Shown one piece after another: positions 15,517 to 24,470 of a stretch of DNA of 64,000 bases. Both the position numbers and the translations under genes were made by a program. Position 1 is the first letter of the stretch, and the number at the start of each line of letters is the position of its first letter. This DNA comes from Sulfurospirillum_A sp029027265 (lineage in GTDB: Bacteria > Campylobacterota > Campylobacteria > Campylobacterales > Sulfurospirillaceae): positions 1,984,001 through 2,048,000 of the forward strand of contig CP093061.1 in NCBI GenBank assembly GCA_029027265.1, written 5' to 3'. The notes beneath the pieces are model-generated. The model saw nothing but the letters and a program-made list of their open reading frames with translations. It did no database searches and was not told where the DNA came from.

Positions 15517-16842
15517 ATGCAATATTTAACACTATTGACGCAATTAGGTGCTAGTAAAATAGCAACTGCAACAGCCAATAATACAACCATAAATTTAACA
15601 CAAATTGCCATAGGTGATGGTAACGGAACTGTGCCAATGCCAAACGCAACTCAAACCGCTTTAGTTAATGAAGTTTATAGAGCAAATTTGAATGATTTAA
15701 AAGTAGATGAAAATAATGCTAATTGGGTAGTAGCTGTTGGTTATATACCATCGACTGAAGGCAACTTTTGGGTAAGAGAAGTTGGTATATATGATGCAGA
15801 TGGAGATTTAATAGCAGTTGGAAATTATCCTGAAACATTTAAACCTATGATGGCTGATAATGTAGCAAAAGACATATATATCAAAATGATTTTTGAAATA
15901 TCAAGTGCTGATGCAGTTACTTTAGAAGTTGATCCTTCAATTGTAATGGCAAGTCGTGAATATGTTTCTCAAGAACTTTTGAATTATGCTTTGAAAAGTA
16001 ATGTTTATACAAAAAATGAAGTTAATCTACTTAATAGAGGTTACAAAAATCGTATTCTAAATGGCAATTTCAATATATGGCAAGAAGGAGACACTTTTGT
16101 AGGTGGAAATAAATATACAGCTGATATGTGGTATTCAGCTGGGGGTGTCAATGTAAACAGAATTTCGGACAGTCACACGGATAATGGACTTAGAGCAATA
16201 GGAACTAACGGTTTTCATCCTTTGGTTCTTCAAACAATAGAGCTAAAAAAGGTAGGTTCTTCTAAAGACGAGTTTAGTCTAGGAAGTACTCATACTGTAT
16301 CAGCAGAAATAAGAGGTTCAGTTCCTATGAATGTTCAGATTGGAACAGGTTTCTCAGATGGTAGTACTGCTGGTAATTATCAGGCTATAGAGAAGTCAAG
16401 CAAAATACCTATCACTACAAACTATCAGAAAATCACCTTTACTTTTACTATAGGAGCTTCTCCTAATCCTACTAATGAGGGCTTAGAGGTACGATTTATA
16501 GGAAGTGCAGTAAATAAGTATATGGATATTAAAAAAATCCAATTTGAAGAAAGTCCTATTGCTACTCCTTTTGAGCAGAGAGATATAGGCTTGGAATTGA
16601 GTATGTGTCAGAGATATTTTTATAAGTCAACAAGTGGAGTTAACATGATACAGTACTACAGAATAGACCCTGCTGGGTCTTTAAGATATGCTTTTCAATT
16701 CCCTTCTACAATGCGTATAGTACCTTCTGCTTCTATTGACGTAGGAAATGTGGTAAACGTCACTAAAGACATGGCTCTCTTTAGTGGAGGTATTGGAGGA
16801 CCTGTGTATGCTACATTCATTGAAGCAGATGCAAGATTATAA
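15517..16842 (+). CDS. P2 gpH-like tail fibre protein
   Basis: The first 150 residues match the phage tail-collar/gpH N-terminus: LTQLGASKIATATANNTTINLT, IAIGDGNG and FWVREVGIYDADGDLIAVGNY. The remaining 290 residues are different, starting RILNGNFNIWQEGD with beta-rich, carbohydrate-binding-like sequence, and should be the receptor-binding part. At 441 aa it is short for the family. The following chaperone gene begins after ten bases. Confidence 0.85.
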   Translation: MQYLTLLTQLGASKIATATANNTTINLTQIAIGDGNGTVPMPNATQTALVNEVYRANLNDLKVDENNANWVVAVGYIPSTEGNFWVREVGIYDADGDLIAVGNYPETFKPMMADNVAKDIYIKMIFEISSADAVTLEVDPSIVMASREYVSQELLNYALKSNVYTKNEVNLLNRGYKNRILNGNFNIWQEGDTFVGGNKYTADMWYSAGGVNVNRISDSHTDNGLRAIGTNGFHPLVLQTIELKKVGSSKDEFSLGSTHTVSAEIRGSVPMNVQIGTGFSDGSTAGNYQAIEKSSKIPITTNYQKITFTFTIGASPNPTNEGLEVRFIGSAVNKYMDIKKIQFEESPIATPFEQRDIGLELSMCQRYFYKSTSGVNMIQYYRIDPAGSLRYAFQFPSTMRIVPSASIDVGNVVNVTKDMALFSGGIGGPVYATFIEADARL

Positions 16843-16852
16843 AGGACAAACA

Positions 16853-17332
16853 ATGGAAATAAAAACAATTAAATTACAAGAGAATGGTTGGAAAATAAAT
16901 GGAGTGACTTTCATATCAAACATAGAAAAGGCAAAAGGTAGGAAAGAAGTCCTAGCTTGGATTAAAAAAGGGGGCATTGTTGAGGCTCAATACTCAACAA
17001 AAGAGTTAACTGAACAAACAAAGCAAAAAAATAAAGAAAATAAAGATTTACTTATCTCTCAAAGCACAGCAGAAGTACACACTATTCTTTATGATATAGA
17101 TGAAAAAAGTATGGACAGAATGAACCGTATAGTGTCACTTGCAAATGCTGAGTACAACTATAGAGTATCCGTGGGAGAGACTCTTGCTAGTGCTTATGAA
17201 GCTTCTTATAAAACTCAAACAGTTGATTGGACTGGGGCTGATGATAAACCTCACAAGGTTATGGTTGAAAGTATAGTTCAGGCATTACGAGCTGGAATGA
17301 TAAACATGGGGGAGATTTGGCATGGCAACTAA
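16853..17332 (+). CDS. tail fibre assembly-type protein (DUF4376-like)
   Basis: ATG 16853 is preceded by AAAGGAC and is preferred to an in-frame ATG at 16784 inside the fibre gene. The 159-residue protein has a C-terminal DUF4376-type region (MDRMNRIVSLANAEYNYR, then VQALRAGMINMGEIW), which is common in tail fibre assembly proteins of this position. It probably acts as a chaperone for the fibre. The stop overlaps the next start. Confidence 0.7.
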   Translation: MEIKTIKLQENGWKINGVTFISNIEKAKGRKEVLAWIKKGGIVEAQYSTKELTEQTKQKNKENKDLLISQSTAEVHTILYDIDEKSMDRMNRIVSLANAEYNYRVSVGETLASAYEASYKTQTVDWTGADDKPHKVMVESIVQALRAGMINMGEIWHGN

Positions 17333-17729
17333 TATGAAATCACACTTTAAACAAGAAACTCTTTTAGTTGAACTTCCTATTGCTGGGAAGATTAGAACAC
17401 TAATGGAAAAGCTTGAATACTACTCTGAAATATTAAAAGAGAGTACTATAACAGAGATTGGATTTAAAACAGATTTAGGAAGTATTCCTCAATTATTTCA
17501 ATGGCTTATTCCTAAAGATGGTAAAGCCACATACCCTTTCATCAATCATGACAAAATGTACAAAGAGGGTAAGCACCCTCAAAAGGTTTGTGATGATGTT
17601 TTAAAAGAGGGTTGTGAGGTTACTGGTGTTTCGTGGTGGAGAAGAATTGTGATTAGAGAGAGTTTAAGAATAGGTGGGCATGTAGCTTATAACAATTATA
17701 GAAAAAATGACAAAAAGGAAATTAGATGA
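17322..17729 (+). CDS. DUF1353 phage protein
   Basis: The 135-residue protein shows the DUF1353 pattern: ITEIGFKTDLGSIPQLFQWL followed by YPFINHDKMYKEG and a C-terminal WRRIVIRESLRIGG. The GFxTDLxSIP and HD segments are the family hallmark. The role is unknown; the family occurs in tail or lysis regions of many phages. It overlaps both neighbours, so it belongs to the tail operon. Confidence 0.75.
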   Translation: MATNMKSHFKQETLLVELPIAGKIRTLMEKLEYYSEILKESTITEIGFKTDLGSIPQLFQWLIPKDGKATYPFINHDKMYKEGKHPQKVCDDVLKEGCEVTGVSWWRRIVIRESLRIGGHVAYNNYRKNDKKEIR

Positions 17730-18070
17730 AGAAAATATTTTTAATGGTAATTATTGCCTTGATTGGGTTTAGTGGTTGTGCCACTGATGGGGTTTATGAT
17801 GTAGGTAAAGCAGTTTACAAAGGCAGTAAAGAAGTAGTCAAACAAAACAAAGACTTGATAAGTGAAAAAACTATGAAATCACTTAAAAATGTAGATAGAG
17901 TTGCCACTGGTTACGACACGTTAAGAGGTGCCGTCACAAAAAAAACAGCTATGGAAAAATACAATGCAAAAGTAGACGCAGTCACAGATGAATTTATGAT
18001 TGAATGGGAAGCGTACCTAAAAGCAAAAAAGCCTTTAACTGTAGATATAAATTCTACAAAAACCGAATAG
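17726..18070 (+). CDS. phage-encoded lipoprotein
   Basis: The 114-residue protein starts with a lipoprotein signal, MKKIFLMVIIALIGFSGC, so the lipid would be attached to Cys18. The rest is a charged helical domain. Its place between DUF1353 and the sheath gene could suit an outer-membrane spanin or a superinfection-exclusion lipoprotein. Neither can be decided from the sequence. The start overlaps the previous stop (ATGA). Confidence 0.6.
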   Translation: MKKIFLMVIIALIGFSGCATDGVYDVGKAVYKGSKEVVKQNKDLISEKTMKSLKNVDRVATGYDTLRGAVTKKTAMEKYNAKVDAVTDEFMIEWEAYLKAKKPLTVDINSTKTE

Positions 18071-18112
18071 ATTTTTATTGTACGTGGTAAAACAGAGTAA
18101 AAAGGAGACTAA

Positions 18113-19279
18113 GTGAGTATTAAAAGAGGTATCGTAACAGAAATAAAAAGTGATAGTGCTAGACCCATAAGTGTCACATCAACACTACCTATAGCTCTTG
18201 TTGTAACAAGTGATATACAAGCTGGGCTTTACTATTTTGATAGTCCTAAAGCAGCTGTTGAAAGTGATCTTATAAAAGCACATACTACAGGGAATATGAT
18301 TAAGTATCTTAACGTAGGAGTTGATCAGTTTCCTTGTATTGTTCCAACTATCATAAGTGTAGCAAATGAGGGTGCTGATGATGCAGCAACTAAAACAAAT
18401 ATAATCAATGCTACAAATGCTTTAAAGAGTGCTGCAGGAAGTATAAATCTTGCAAGTGCTACAGAGAGTGCTGTGGGTTTTAAACCTGACATCATAACAG
18501 TAGCGGATCATGCCATAGGAGATACAGATATAGCAAATGCAATTATCTCTGTTTGTAACTCTTTAAAAGGAAGAACTTTTATAGATTTGGATGCAGCTGA
18601 CAATGGTGATGCTGTTACAAAAAGAAAAGCATTTGGAAGTGATAGAGTTACTCTAATAAAAACATCTTTGGGACTTTGGAATACAAAAGAATCTAAAACA
18701 GATTATTATGACAGTGGTGTAATGTTAGCTTGGCTTAGAGTATATGTAGATGGCGAGGGTAAAACTGGTTATTCCAAATCAATTTCAAATAGGGTCTTAC
18801 CTGTAAGTAGCGTAAAATCTCCGAGTGAATTTTATGCTGGAGCTTTGGATGAGACTGATTCACTAACTGTAAAACAGATTACAAGTTTTATTTTTTATAA
18901 GGGAATTAGAACGTGGGAATATGCAACAGCTAGTGCTGATCCTATTTGGCAAGATGCAAGAAGAGTTAGAATTTTTGATTTAGCAGCAGCTGCTGTTTTA
19001 GAAGGAATATTTTGGGCAGTTGATAAAGACTTGGCTGCTTTAAGTGCTGTTAAAAAATCTTTAAGAGGTTTCATGAATGGTCTTATTGGAGATGAAGTGA
19101 TGCTTGGATTTAATATCTTTCTTGATATTAAACGCACAACACCTGAAAAAATTACTGCAGGTGAATTTTACTTTGTAATTGACTCTCAAGAAATGCCAAG
19201 TCCAAAGCTGATTTGCGTAACTTTTAATAGAGTTGATAGATATGCGCCATTAGTTTATAAAATTATAGAGGAGGCATAG
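18113..19279 (+). CDS. contractile tail sheath protein (P2 FI-like)
   Basis: The 388-residue protein matches the P2 FI sheath family: an N-terminal GIVTEIKSDSARPISVTSTLP, later MLAWLRVYVDGEGKTGYSKS and NRVLPVSSVKSPSEF, and the WEYATASADPIWQDARRVRI stretch near residue 270. It forms the outer contractile tube. It starts with GTG, supported by AAAGGAG eight bases upstream, after a 42-bp gap that may hold a promoter. Confidence 0.92.
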   Translation: MSIKRGIVTEIKSDSARPISVTSTLPIALVVTSDIQAGLYYFDSPKAAVESDLIKAHTTGNMIKYLNVGVDQFPCIVPTIISVANEGADDAATKTNIINATNALKSAAGSINLASATESAVGFKPDIITVADHAIGDTDIANAIISVCNSLKGRTFIDLDAADNGDAVTKRKAFGSDRVTLIKTSLGLWNTKESKTDYYDSGVMLAWLRVYVDGEGKTGYSKSISNRVLPVSSVKSPSEFYAGALDETDSLTVKQITSFIFYKGIRTWEYATASADPIWQDARRVRIFDLAAAAVLEGIFWAVDKDLAALSAVKKSLRGFMNGLIGDEVMLGFNIFLDIKRTTPEKITAGEFYFVIDSQEMPSPKLICVTFNRVDRYAPLVYKIIEEA

Positions 19280-19283
19280 GATT

Positions 19284-19775
19284 ATGAATAGAAGTGTAAT
19301 AGCTGAAGTTAATGCTTTTATAGATGGTATAGGAAGTATAGGAATTGCTGAGAGTTTTACACCTCCAGCAATAAAACAAAAGAGACTAACTCAAAACACT
19401 GCAGTTGGAGAGAGAGGTGTTACTTATGGAGCTGTTGAGAGTTTAGATACAAGTATCACTTTTAAAGCTTTACCAACTGCTATATATAACGAACTTGCAA
19501 AGCTAGATAATGCTGAGATTATCTTAAAAAAGGCAATAAAAACTGCTGATAAAACAGAGAGTTTAGAGTTTACATGTAAAGGTGCATTTGACCTTGAATA
19601 TGGTGAAGCAAAAGCTGGAGAGTTTTTAGATGTAAAGATAACTCAAAAAGGGTTAAAGGCTTATACTCATGAGATCAACAACAAAGTTGTAGTAGATATT
19701 GATCATGAGAATTTAAAGTGTGAAATTGCTGGTAAAGATTTACTGGCTGAAGTTAGAAACATAGTAGGGAGTTAA
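19284..19775 (+). CDS. tail tube protein (P2 FII-like)
   Basis: The 163-residue protein matches the P2 FII tube family: MNRSVIAEVNAFIDGIGSIG, followed by YGAVESLDTSITFKALP and LKAYTHEINNKVVVDID near the end. It forms the inner tube through which DNA passes. It follows the sheath gene by four bases, the usual order, with GGAGGCATAGG as ribosome binding site. Confidence 0.9.
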   Translation: MNRSVIAEVNAFIDGIGSIGIAESFTPPAIKQKRLTQNTAVGERGVTYGAVESLDTSITFKALPTAIYNELAKLDNAEIILKKAIKTADKTESLEFTCKGAFDLEYGEAKAGEFLDVKITQKGLKAYTHEINNKVVVDIDHENLKCEIAGKDLLAEVRNIVGS

Positions 19776-19777
19776 AA

Positions 19778-20029
19778 ATGCCAAGAACTAATAAAAATAT
19801 TGTATTTGAAGAGCCAATTATAGTAGGTAAAAAAGAGTTAAATGAAGTAACCATGAGAGTACCAAAAGCAAAAGATTTAAGAGCAGTTTCACATATAGTT
19901 GATCCTGTTGTAAGAGACTATACACTTGTATCAAACCTGTGTTCACTTAATGCAACAACTGAAGAGATGGATGAATTTGGAGCAAAAGAGTTGATGCAAA
20001 TGCAAAAAGAGTTAAAAGCTTTTTTGTAA
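19778..20029 (+). CDS. tail assembly chaperone E (gp41-like), unshifted product
   Basis: The 83-residue protein matches the P2 gpE/Mu gp41 tail chaperone family: VRVPKAKDL-like MRVPKAKDLRAVSHIV, then VSNLCSLNATTEEMDE and a final helix. It ends in GCT TTT TTG TAA, which contains the slippery heptamer T TTT TTG at 20020-20026 directly before the stop. It helps assemble the tape measure and tube. Confidence 0.85.
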   Translation: MPRTNKNIVFEEPIIVGKKELNEVTMRVPKAKDLRAVSHIVDPVVRDYTLVSNLCSLNATTEEMDEFGAKELMQMQKELKAFL

Positions 20030-20193
20030 TTTATCCTGAAGATATTATCAAAGTTACTTCCAAGATAGGTCATTGGCTGCATTTTGGAAGAAACGAACAA
20101 TTAGATATGTATCTTCATGAATTAAAAGAGTATTTCAAAGAAGCTTTAGAGCTTGAAAAAGCCTATTTTATGCCAAGAAAGGAGAGCAGATGA
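19778..20193 (+). CDS. frameshifted tail chaperone E+E'
   Basis: A -1 slip on T TTT TTG (20020-20026) lets translation bypass the TAA at 20027 and continue from GTA 20026 in an open frame to TGA 20191-20193. The extension (VIYPEDIIKVTSKIGHWLHF, then LELEKAYFMPRKESR) has the content expected for P2 gpE'. The predicted fusion is 138 residues, close to the 142 of P2 E+E'. Its TGA overlaps the ATG of the tape measure gene. The extension has no good start of its own. Use of the shift is inferred by analogy. Confidence 0.85.
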
Positions 20194-22052
20194 GTACATT
20201 ACTTACATTAGGAATTATACTTAGTGCGACTGATAAACTCACTCCTATTCTTGGTGGTGCTTCATCAAGTCTTGATAAGCTTGATAGTAAGATAGGCGCT
20301 GTAAGTGCTAATATAACTAAACTTGGAACTGCTTCACTTGCACTTGGTTTGGCTATTACAGCCCCATTAAAAGGTGCATTAGATGATTATCAAAACTTAG
20401 CAGCAGCACAAGGCGAGATAGCATCTTTAGGCATTGATGATAGTGGAATAAAAGCTATAACTAAAAGTGCTAGAGAGTTTTCCAATGAGTTCGCTGGTAC
20501 TACTGCTCCTGAATTTATAAAAGCTGCTTATGATATAAAATCAGGAATAAGTAGTTTGAGTGATACCGCTGTTGGAGAGTTTACTAAAACAGCAGCACTC
20601 ACTGCAACTGCTACGAAATCAAATACCGCAGAAATGACTTCACTGTTTGCTACAGGTTATGGAATTTATAGAAAACAGTTTGAAGATTTTGGGGCATCTA
20701 CTGTTGATGGTTGGAATGATTTAAGTGATGAAGAAAAAGATATCAAGTTTGGAGAGTATTTTTCAGGTGGTATAGCTGGAGCAGTACAAGCTTTTAAAAC
20801 AGATGGTGGACAGATGAGTGCATCTATGAGTGCTCTTGGAGCAACTGCTACAAATGCTGGAGTTTCTTTTGCTGAGCAATTGTCAATTTTAGGAACTTTG
20901 CAACAAACTATGAGTGGTAGTGAAGCAGCGACTAAATACAAGTCTTTTTTAAATGCAGCAGTTGGTGCTAGTGATAAACTTGGCATATCGTTTACTGATG
21001 TAAATGATAAGTTACTTTCAACTCCTGAAATTTTAGAAAAATTAAAAAACAAGTATGGTGATACACTTAGTGCTATTGAAAAAGATGAGATAAAAGATGC
21101 TTTTGGAACAGATGAAGCAGTAGCAATGATAGACATACTATATGATAAAACAGGTGATCTTAAAAATGGTATGCAAGAGCTTAATAAGATAACTGCAAAT
21201 GGGACCCAAGTAACCAAAGAGATGGCGAAAGCCATGAACAAAGGTAAAGAGTTTGATTTACTAGGTCAACAGATGAATAATGTATCTACTTTAATAGGTG
21301 GTGCATTTGCTCCTTTAGCACTCTCTCTTAGTGAAACTATTGGTGGAGTTGTAAAAAGTGTTTCAAGCTGGATGGAAGAGAATGAAGAGTTATCTTCTAC
21401 TATATTTACAGGTATAGCAGTTATTGGTGGTCTTTTAACAGTTCTTGGTTCTGTAGGTGTTACAGTTGGAGCAGTTGGTATGGCAATGCCTTTTTTATCT
21501 GGAGGTATTGGTCTACTTACAGGTTCATTTGGGTTTTTAGGCACTGCTATAAAAGTTGTTAGCTCTGCATTTTTAACCAATCCAATAGGACTTGCAGTAA
21601 CTGCAATAGCTACTGCAGCATATCTTATATACGATAATTGGGAACCTATAAGTGAGTTTTTCATAAATTTATGGGATGGAATTGGTACAGCAGCTGAACC
21701 TGTACTAAACTGGCTTGAGTCAAAAATAGGTGCTGTTACAGAAATAATTAGTTCTATTAGTTCATTTTTTGGGCTTGGTGGAGATATCAGTGCAACTGTA
21801 AAGCCAGTTAGTTCTAAAGCAAATAACACAAGTATAGAAAATATACAAAAGGATGTTTTATCATCTAATGTATCAAATTCTAATCAGCTTATTTATAACA
21901 ACAATAGAAGTAATCAAGGTAGTTCAAAAGTGATTCACAATACACCAACTTACCATATAGCAGTTACAAATCCTACAAATAATGTGGATGTAGTAAAAGC
22001 TATAAAAGAGCATGAACAAAATCAAAAAAACAGACAATATGAGGATGACTAA
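20190..22052 (+). CDS. tail tape measure protein (P2 gpT-like)
   Basis: The 620-residue protein has the tape-measure layout: an N-terminal TLGIILSATDKLTPILGG, a long Ala/Ser/Thr-rich helical middle and the conserved SMSALGATATNAGVSFAEQL region near residue 210-230. Hydrophobic, glycine-rich segments follow at about 410-480 (IAVIGGLLTVLGSVGVTVGA, then AVTAIATAAYLIYDNW). It sets tail length. It is shorter than P2 gpT, implying a shorter tail. Confidence 0.9.
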   Translation: MSTLLTLGIILSATDKLTPILGGASSSLDKLDSKIGAVSANITKLGTASLALGLAITAPLKGALDDYQNLAAAQGEIASLGIDDSGIKAITKSAREFSNEFAGTTAPEFIKAAYDIKSGISSLSDTAVGEFTKTAALTATATKSNTAEMTSLFATGYGIYRKQFEDFGASTVDGWNDLSDEEKDIKFGEYFSGGIAGAVQAFKTDGGQMSASMSALGATATNAGVSFAEQLSILGTLQQTMSGSEAATKYKSFLNAAVGASDKLGISFTDVNDKLLSTPEILEKLKNKYGDTLSAIEKDEIKDAFGTDEAVAMIDILYDKTGDLKNGMQELNKITANGTQVTKEMAKAMNKGKEFDLLGQQMNNVSTLIGGAFAPLALSLSETIGGVVKSVSSWMEENEELSSTIFTGIAVIGGLLTVLGSVGVTVGAVGMAMPFLSGGIGLLTGSFGFLGTAIKVVSSAFLTNPIGLAVTAIATAAYLIYDNWEPISEFFINLWDGIGTAAEPVLNWLESKIGAVTEIISSISSFFGLGGDISATVKPVSSKANNTSIENIQKDVLSSNVSNSNQLIYNNNRSNQGSSKVIHNTPTYHIAVTNPTNNVDVVKAIKEHEQNQKNRQYEDD

Positions 22053-22418
22053 ATGCTTGGTATGATAGGTGATTTTAAATTTGAAATGAACAAAACTCAG
22101 TTTGATACTATAAGTCATGAGATAACTTATGATTGGAGCGAGAGTAAACGTATAGGCAATCACGCAAAACTTCAAGCAGTTGGGAAATCAAATGAAAGTT
22201 TTACATTTAGTGGCACTTTGATTTTAAAAAAAGTTGATAGCTTTAATGTTCTTATAGCTATAGGAAATAAGCAAGAACCTGTTGTTTTATCTTTCGTGAA
22301 TGCAACTAGTATAAATGTTGTTATATTAAGTATAAAAAGAGACATGAGTATCTTTTTAAAAAGTGGTGAGTTCATAAAACAAGGATTCACTATAGCAGTA
22401 AAAAGGTGGTACTCATGA
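22053..22418 (+). CDS. P2 gpU-like tail terminator protein
   Basis: The 121-residue protein matches the gpU family: GMIGDFKFEMNKTQFDTI, YDWSESKRIGNHAKLQAVG and then FTFSGTLILKK. It caps or terminates the tail tube. It directly follows the tape measure stop and its own TGA overlaps the start of the gpX-like gene. Confidence 0.88.
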   Translation: MLGMIGDFKFEMNKTQFDTISHEITYDWSESKRIGNHAKLQAVGKSNESFTFSGTLILKKVDSFNVLIAIGNKQEPVVLSFVNATSINVVILSIKRDMSIFLKSGEFIKQGFTIAVKRWYS

Positions 22419-22615
22419 AAGTAATCGTAACAAGTAAACAAAGGCTTGATGAGCTTGTTTTCACTCACTATGGTAGTTTAAAAAACTTGGAACTGGTTAT
22501 CCAAGAGAACCCTCATTTGAATGAAAAACTTTTTTTAGAAGCTGGAGATGAAGTACAACTTAGTGAAGCAGAGGTACCCACAAAAGAAAAAACTACTCCA
22601 GCACTTTGGGATTAA
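22415..22615 (+). CDS. P2 gpX-like tail protein (LysM-type)
   Basis: The 66-residue protein resembles P2 gpX: VIVTSKQRLDELVFTHYGS, then LVIQENPHLNEKLFLEAGDE, a LysM-like fold. ATG 22415 is chosen over 22406 because it forms the ATGA overlap with the gpU-like stop. It acts in baseplate or tail completion between gpU and gpD. Confidence 0.82.
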   Translation: MKVIVTSKQRLDELVFTHYGSLKNLELVIQENPHLNEKLFLEAGDEVQLSEAEVPTKEKTTPALWD

Positions 22616-22616
22616 A

Positions 22617-23558
22617 ATGAAACCTATATTTAAACTCACAGCTAATAACAAAGACGTAACAGACAGCATTAACCTTAATAGCTCCAGCATTACTTTTAAA
22701 GATGAAGCTGGAAATTTAAGTGATGAGATAAGCTTGACTACAGAGGGCAGTTTCAAAAAACCCAAGTATGAGGATGAGCTAAAACTTTGGCTAGGTACAA
22801 AAGAAAGTGGTCTCTTCTTTTGTGGAGTATTTAAAGTACAAAGTTCTACTTACAAAGATGGCAATAGTAGGTCCATTGAAGTAAAAGCAACTGCAACTGA
22901 TTTTTCTAAAAACTTGAAGATAAAAAGAAGTCTTAGTTATGAGAGTGTTTCTGTAAAAAAAATAGTTCAAATGATAGCTTTAAGGCATGAGCTTGAAGTA
23001 GTGAGTGATTTTGAGGATATATTTGTTTTACATGTAGAGCAGACCAGTGAAAGTGATTTACACTTTTTAAAAAGATTAGCTGATGAGTATCATGCCCTTT
23101 TTTCAATCAAAAATCAAAAAATGGTTTTTAAAAAAAAGATGAAAGGTAATAAAAAAAGCACCTCACTACCAAGGTTCACTTTAGAAGTAAATGAAAATTC
23201 AACTATCAGTATTCAAAACATAAATAAAACTCTATATAACTCATGTAAAGCTCTATGGAGAGATACTAAAGAAAATAAACAAAAGAGTATAACAGTAGGT
23301 GATGGTGAGTCTATAAAGGTTATAAAAGATAGTTTTGAGAATGAAGCTGATGCAAGGCTAAAAGCAACTGCCTCACTCCAAAAAGCAAACGCTGGTACAA
23401 AATTAGGTTCAATTAGTTCTTATGGTTTTGAGATATATGCTGGAGGAATCTTAGACTTAAAAGGAACTATAGAAGATGATGGAGAGTATCACATAAAAAG
23501 TGCTAATCATAAGCTTGATTCAAGCGGTTGGAATATGGATATAGAAATAGAGAATTAG
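22617..23558 (+). CDS. P2 gpD-like baseplate hub protein
   Basis: The 313-residue protein matches P2 late control protein D, the baseplate hub: GPKYEDELKLWLG-like FKKPKYEDELKLWLGTKESG, VQMIALRHELEVVSDFED with HVEQTSESDLHFLKRLADEY, then a C-terminal GGILDLKGTIEDDGEYHI. The longer frame from 22548 overlaps gpX, so ATG 22617 one base after the gpX stop is used. It is the last gene of the tail operon. Confidence 0.88.
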   Translation: MKPIFKLTANNKDVTDSINLNSSSITFKDEAGNLSDEISLTTEGSFKKPKYEDELKLWLGTKESGLFFCGVFKVQSSTYKDGNSRSIEVKATATDFSKNLKIKRSLSYESVSVKKIVQMIALRHELEVVSDFEDIFVLHVEQTSESDLHFLKRLADEYHALFSIKNQKMVFKKKMKGNKKSTSLPRFTLEVNENSTISIQNINKTLYNSCKALWRDTKENKQKSITVGDGESIKVIKDSFENEADARLKATASLQKANAGTKLGSISSYGFEIYAGGILDLKGTIEDDGEYHIKSANHKLDSSGWNMDIEIEN

Positions 23559-23652
23559 ACACAGCCACCTCTCCCAAGTTGACTGCAATTAAATTTTATC
23601 TAATAAATTACTTTTTCTTTAAAAAAGTGACTTTTTGGTACAAGGAAAACAG

Positions 23653-24435
23653 ATGCAGTCTACAAAGTTAAAAGCCCCATTTGGGTGGATAGGTGGCAAG
23701 TCTAAACTTGCTAAGGATATCATTGATCTAATTCCTCAAGATCATACAACATATATAGAAGTTTTTGGAGGAGCTCTTAGTGTTCTTTATGCAAAAGAAG
23801 CCTCAAAACTTGAAGTAGTAAATGATATAAACTCTGAGCTTATAAATCTTCATCGTTGCATTAGGACCAACCCTCAAACACTCTCCTATTACCTAAATCA
23901 ACTGCTCATTTCAAGAGAACTATTTGATAATATAAAACGCAACAGGTTAAAACCAAGAAATAAAATTGAAGCAGCTGCTTTTTATCTATATAGACTAACT
24001 CAATCATTTGGTAGTAAAGGTGACAACTTTGCCATGAGTGCGAAAAGCGGTAGGAAGCCAAAGGATATATACAAGTCCTATGCAAAGTGGTCTAGGAGGC
24101 TTAAAGGAGTGACTATAGAGAATAAAAGTTTTGATGAACTCATAAAACTATATGATAAACCTGAAGCTTTTTTCTATTGTGACCCACCTTATGTAAGCAC
24201 GGAAAGTTATTATAAAAATACAGGTGGATTTGGAATCAAAGAGCATGAGCTTTTAGCTGATCTATTATCTACATGTAAAGGTAAATTTTTACTTAGTTAT
24301 AACGATTGTGAGCTTGTGAGAGAATTGTACAAAGATTTTAATATTAATACTACTAAAGAGATTGAGTATACGCTTGGGAAGAATGTGCATAAAAGAAATA
24401 AACGTGTAAAAGAAATCTTTGTAATGAATTATTGA
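23653..24435 (+). CDS. DNA adenine methyltransferase (Dam/D12 class)
   Basis: The 260-residue protein has the Dam-type motifs: N-terminal APFGWIGGKSKL and the SAM-binding YIEVFGGALSVLYAKE, then NDINSELINLHRCI and the catalytic DPPY in FFYCDPPYVSTESYY near residue 178. It methylates adenine, probably shielding phage DNA from host restriction. ATG 23653 is supported by AAGGA. The target sequence cannot be read from the protein. It lies after the tail operon behind a 94-bp gap. Confidence 0.9.
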   Translation: MQSTKLKAPFGWIGGKSKLAKDIIDLIPQDHTTYIEVFGGALSVLYAKEASKLEVVNDINSELINLHRCIRTNPQTLSYYLNQLLISRELFDNIKRNRLKPRNKIEAAAFYLYRLTQSFGSKGDNFAMSAKSGRKPKDIYKSYAKWSRRLKGVTIENKSFDELIKLYDKPEAFFYCDPPYVSTESYYKNTGGFGIKEHELLADLLSTCKGKFLLSYNDCELVRELYKDFNINTTKEIEYTLGKNVHKRNKRVKEIFVMNY

Positions 24436-24437
24436 TA

Positions 24438-24470
24438 TAATGTCTCCAAGATTACAACTTGGAGACATTA
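24438..24470 (+). promoter_or_regulatory. 13-bp perfect inverted repeat covering a ribosome binding site
   Basis: TAATGTCTCCAAG (24438-24450) pairs perfectly with CTTGGAGACATTA (24458-24470) around a 7-base loop. The 3' arm contains the GGAG of the next gene and ends on the A of its ATG. In RNA it would hide the ribosome binding site; in DNA it could be an operator. No U run follows, so it is not a standard terminator for the methylase gene. Confidence 0.7.

Noticed and set aside
20666..21829. Two long minus-strand frames inside the tape measure gene
   Set aside because: They are antisense shadows of a repetitive Ala/Ser-rich gene, with no ribosome binding site or family match.
23590..23645. 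Terminator after the gpD-like gene
   Set aside because: ACTTTTT and AAAAAGT can form a 7-bp AT-only stem before a T run, but it is too weak to call in such AT-rich DNA.
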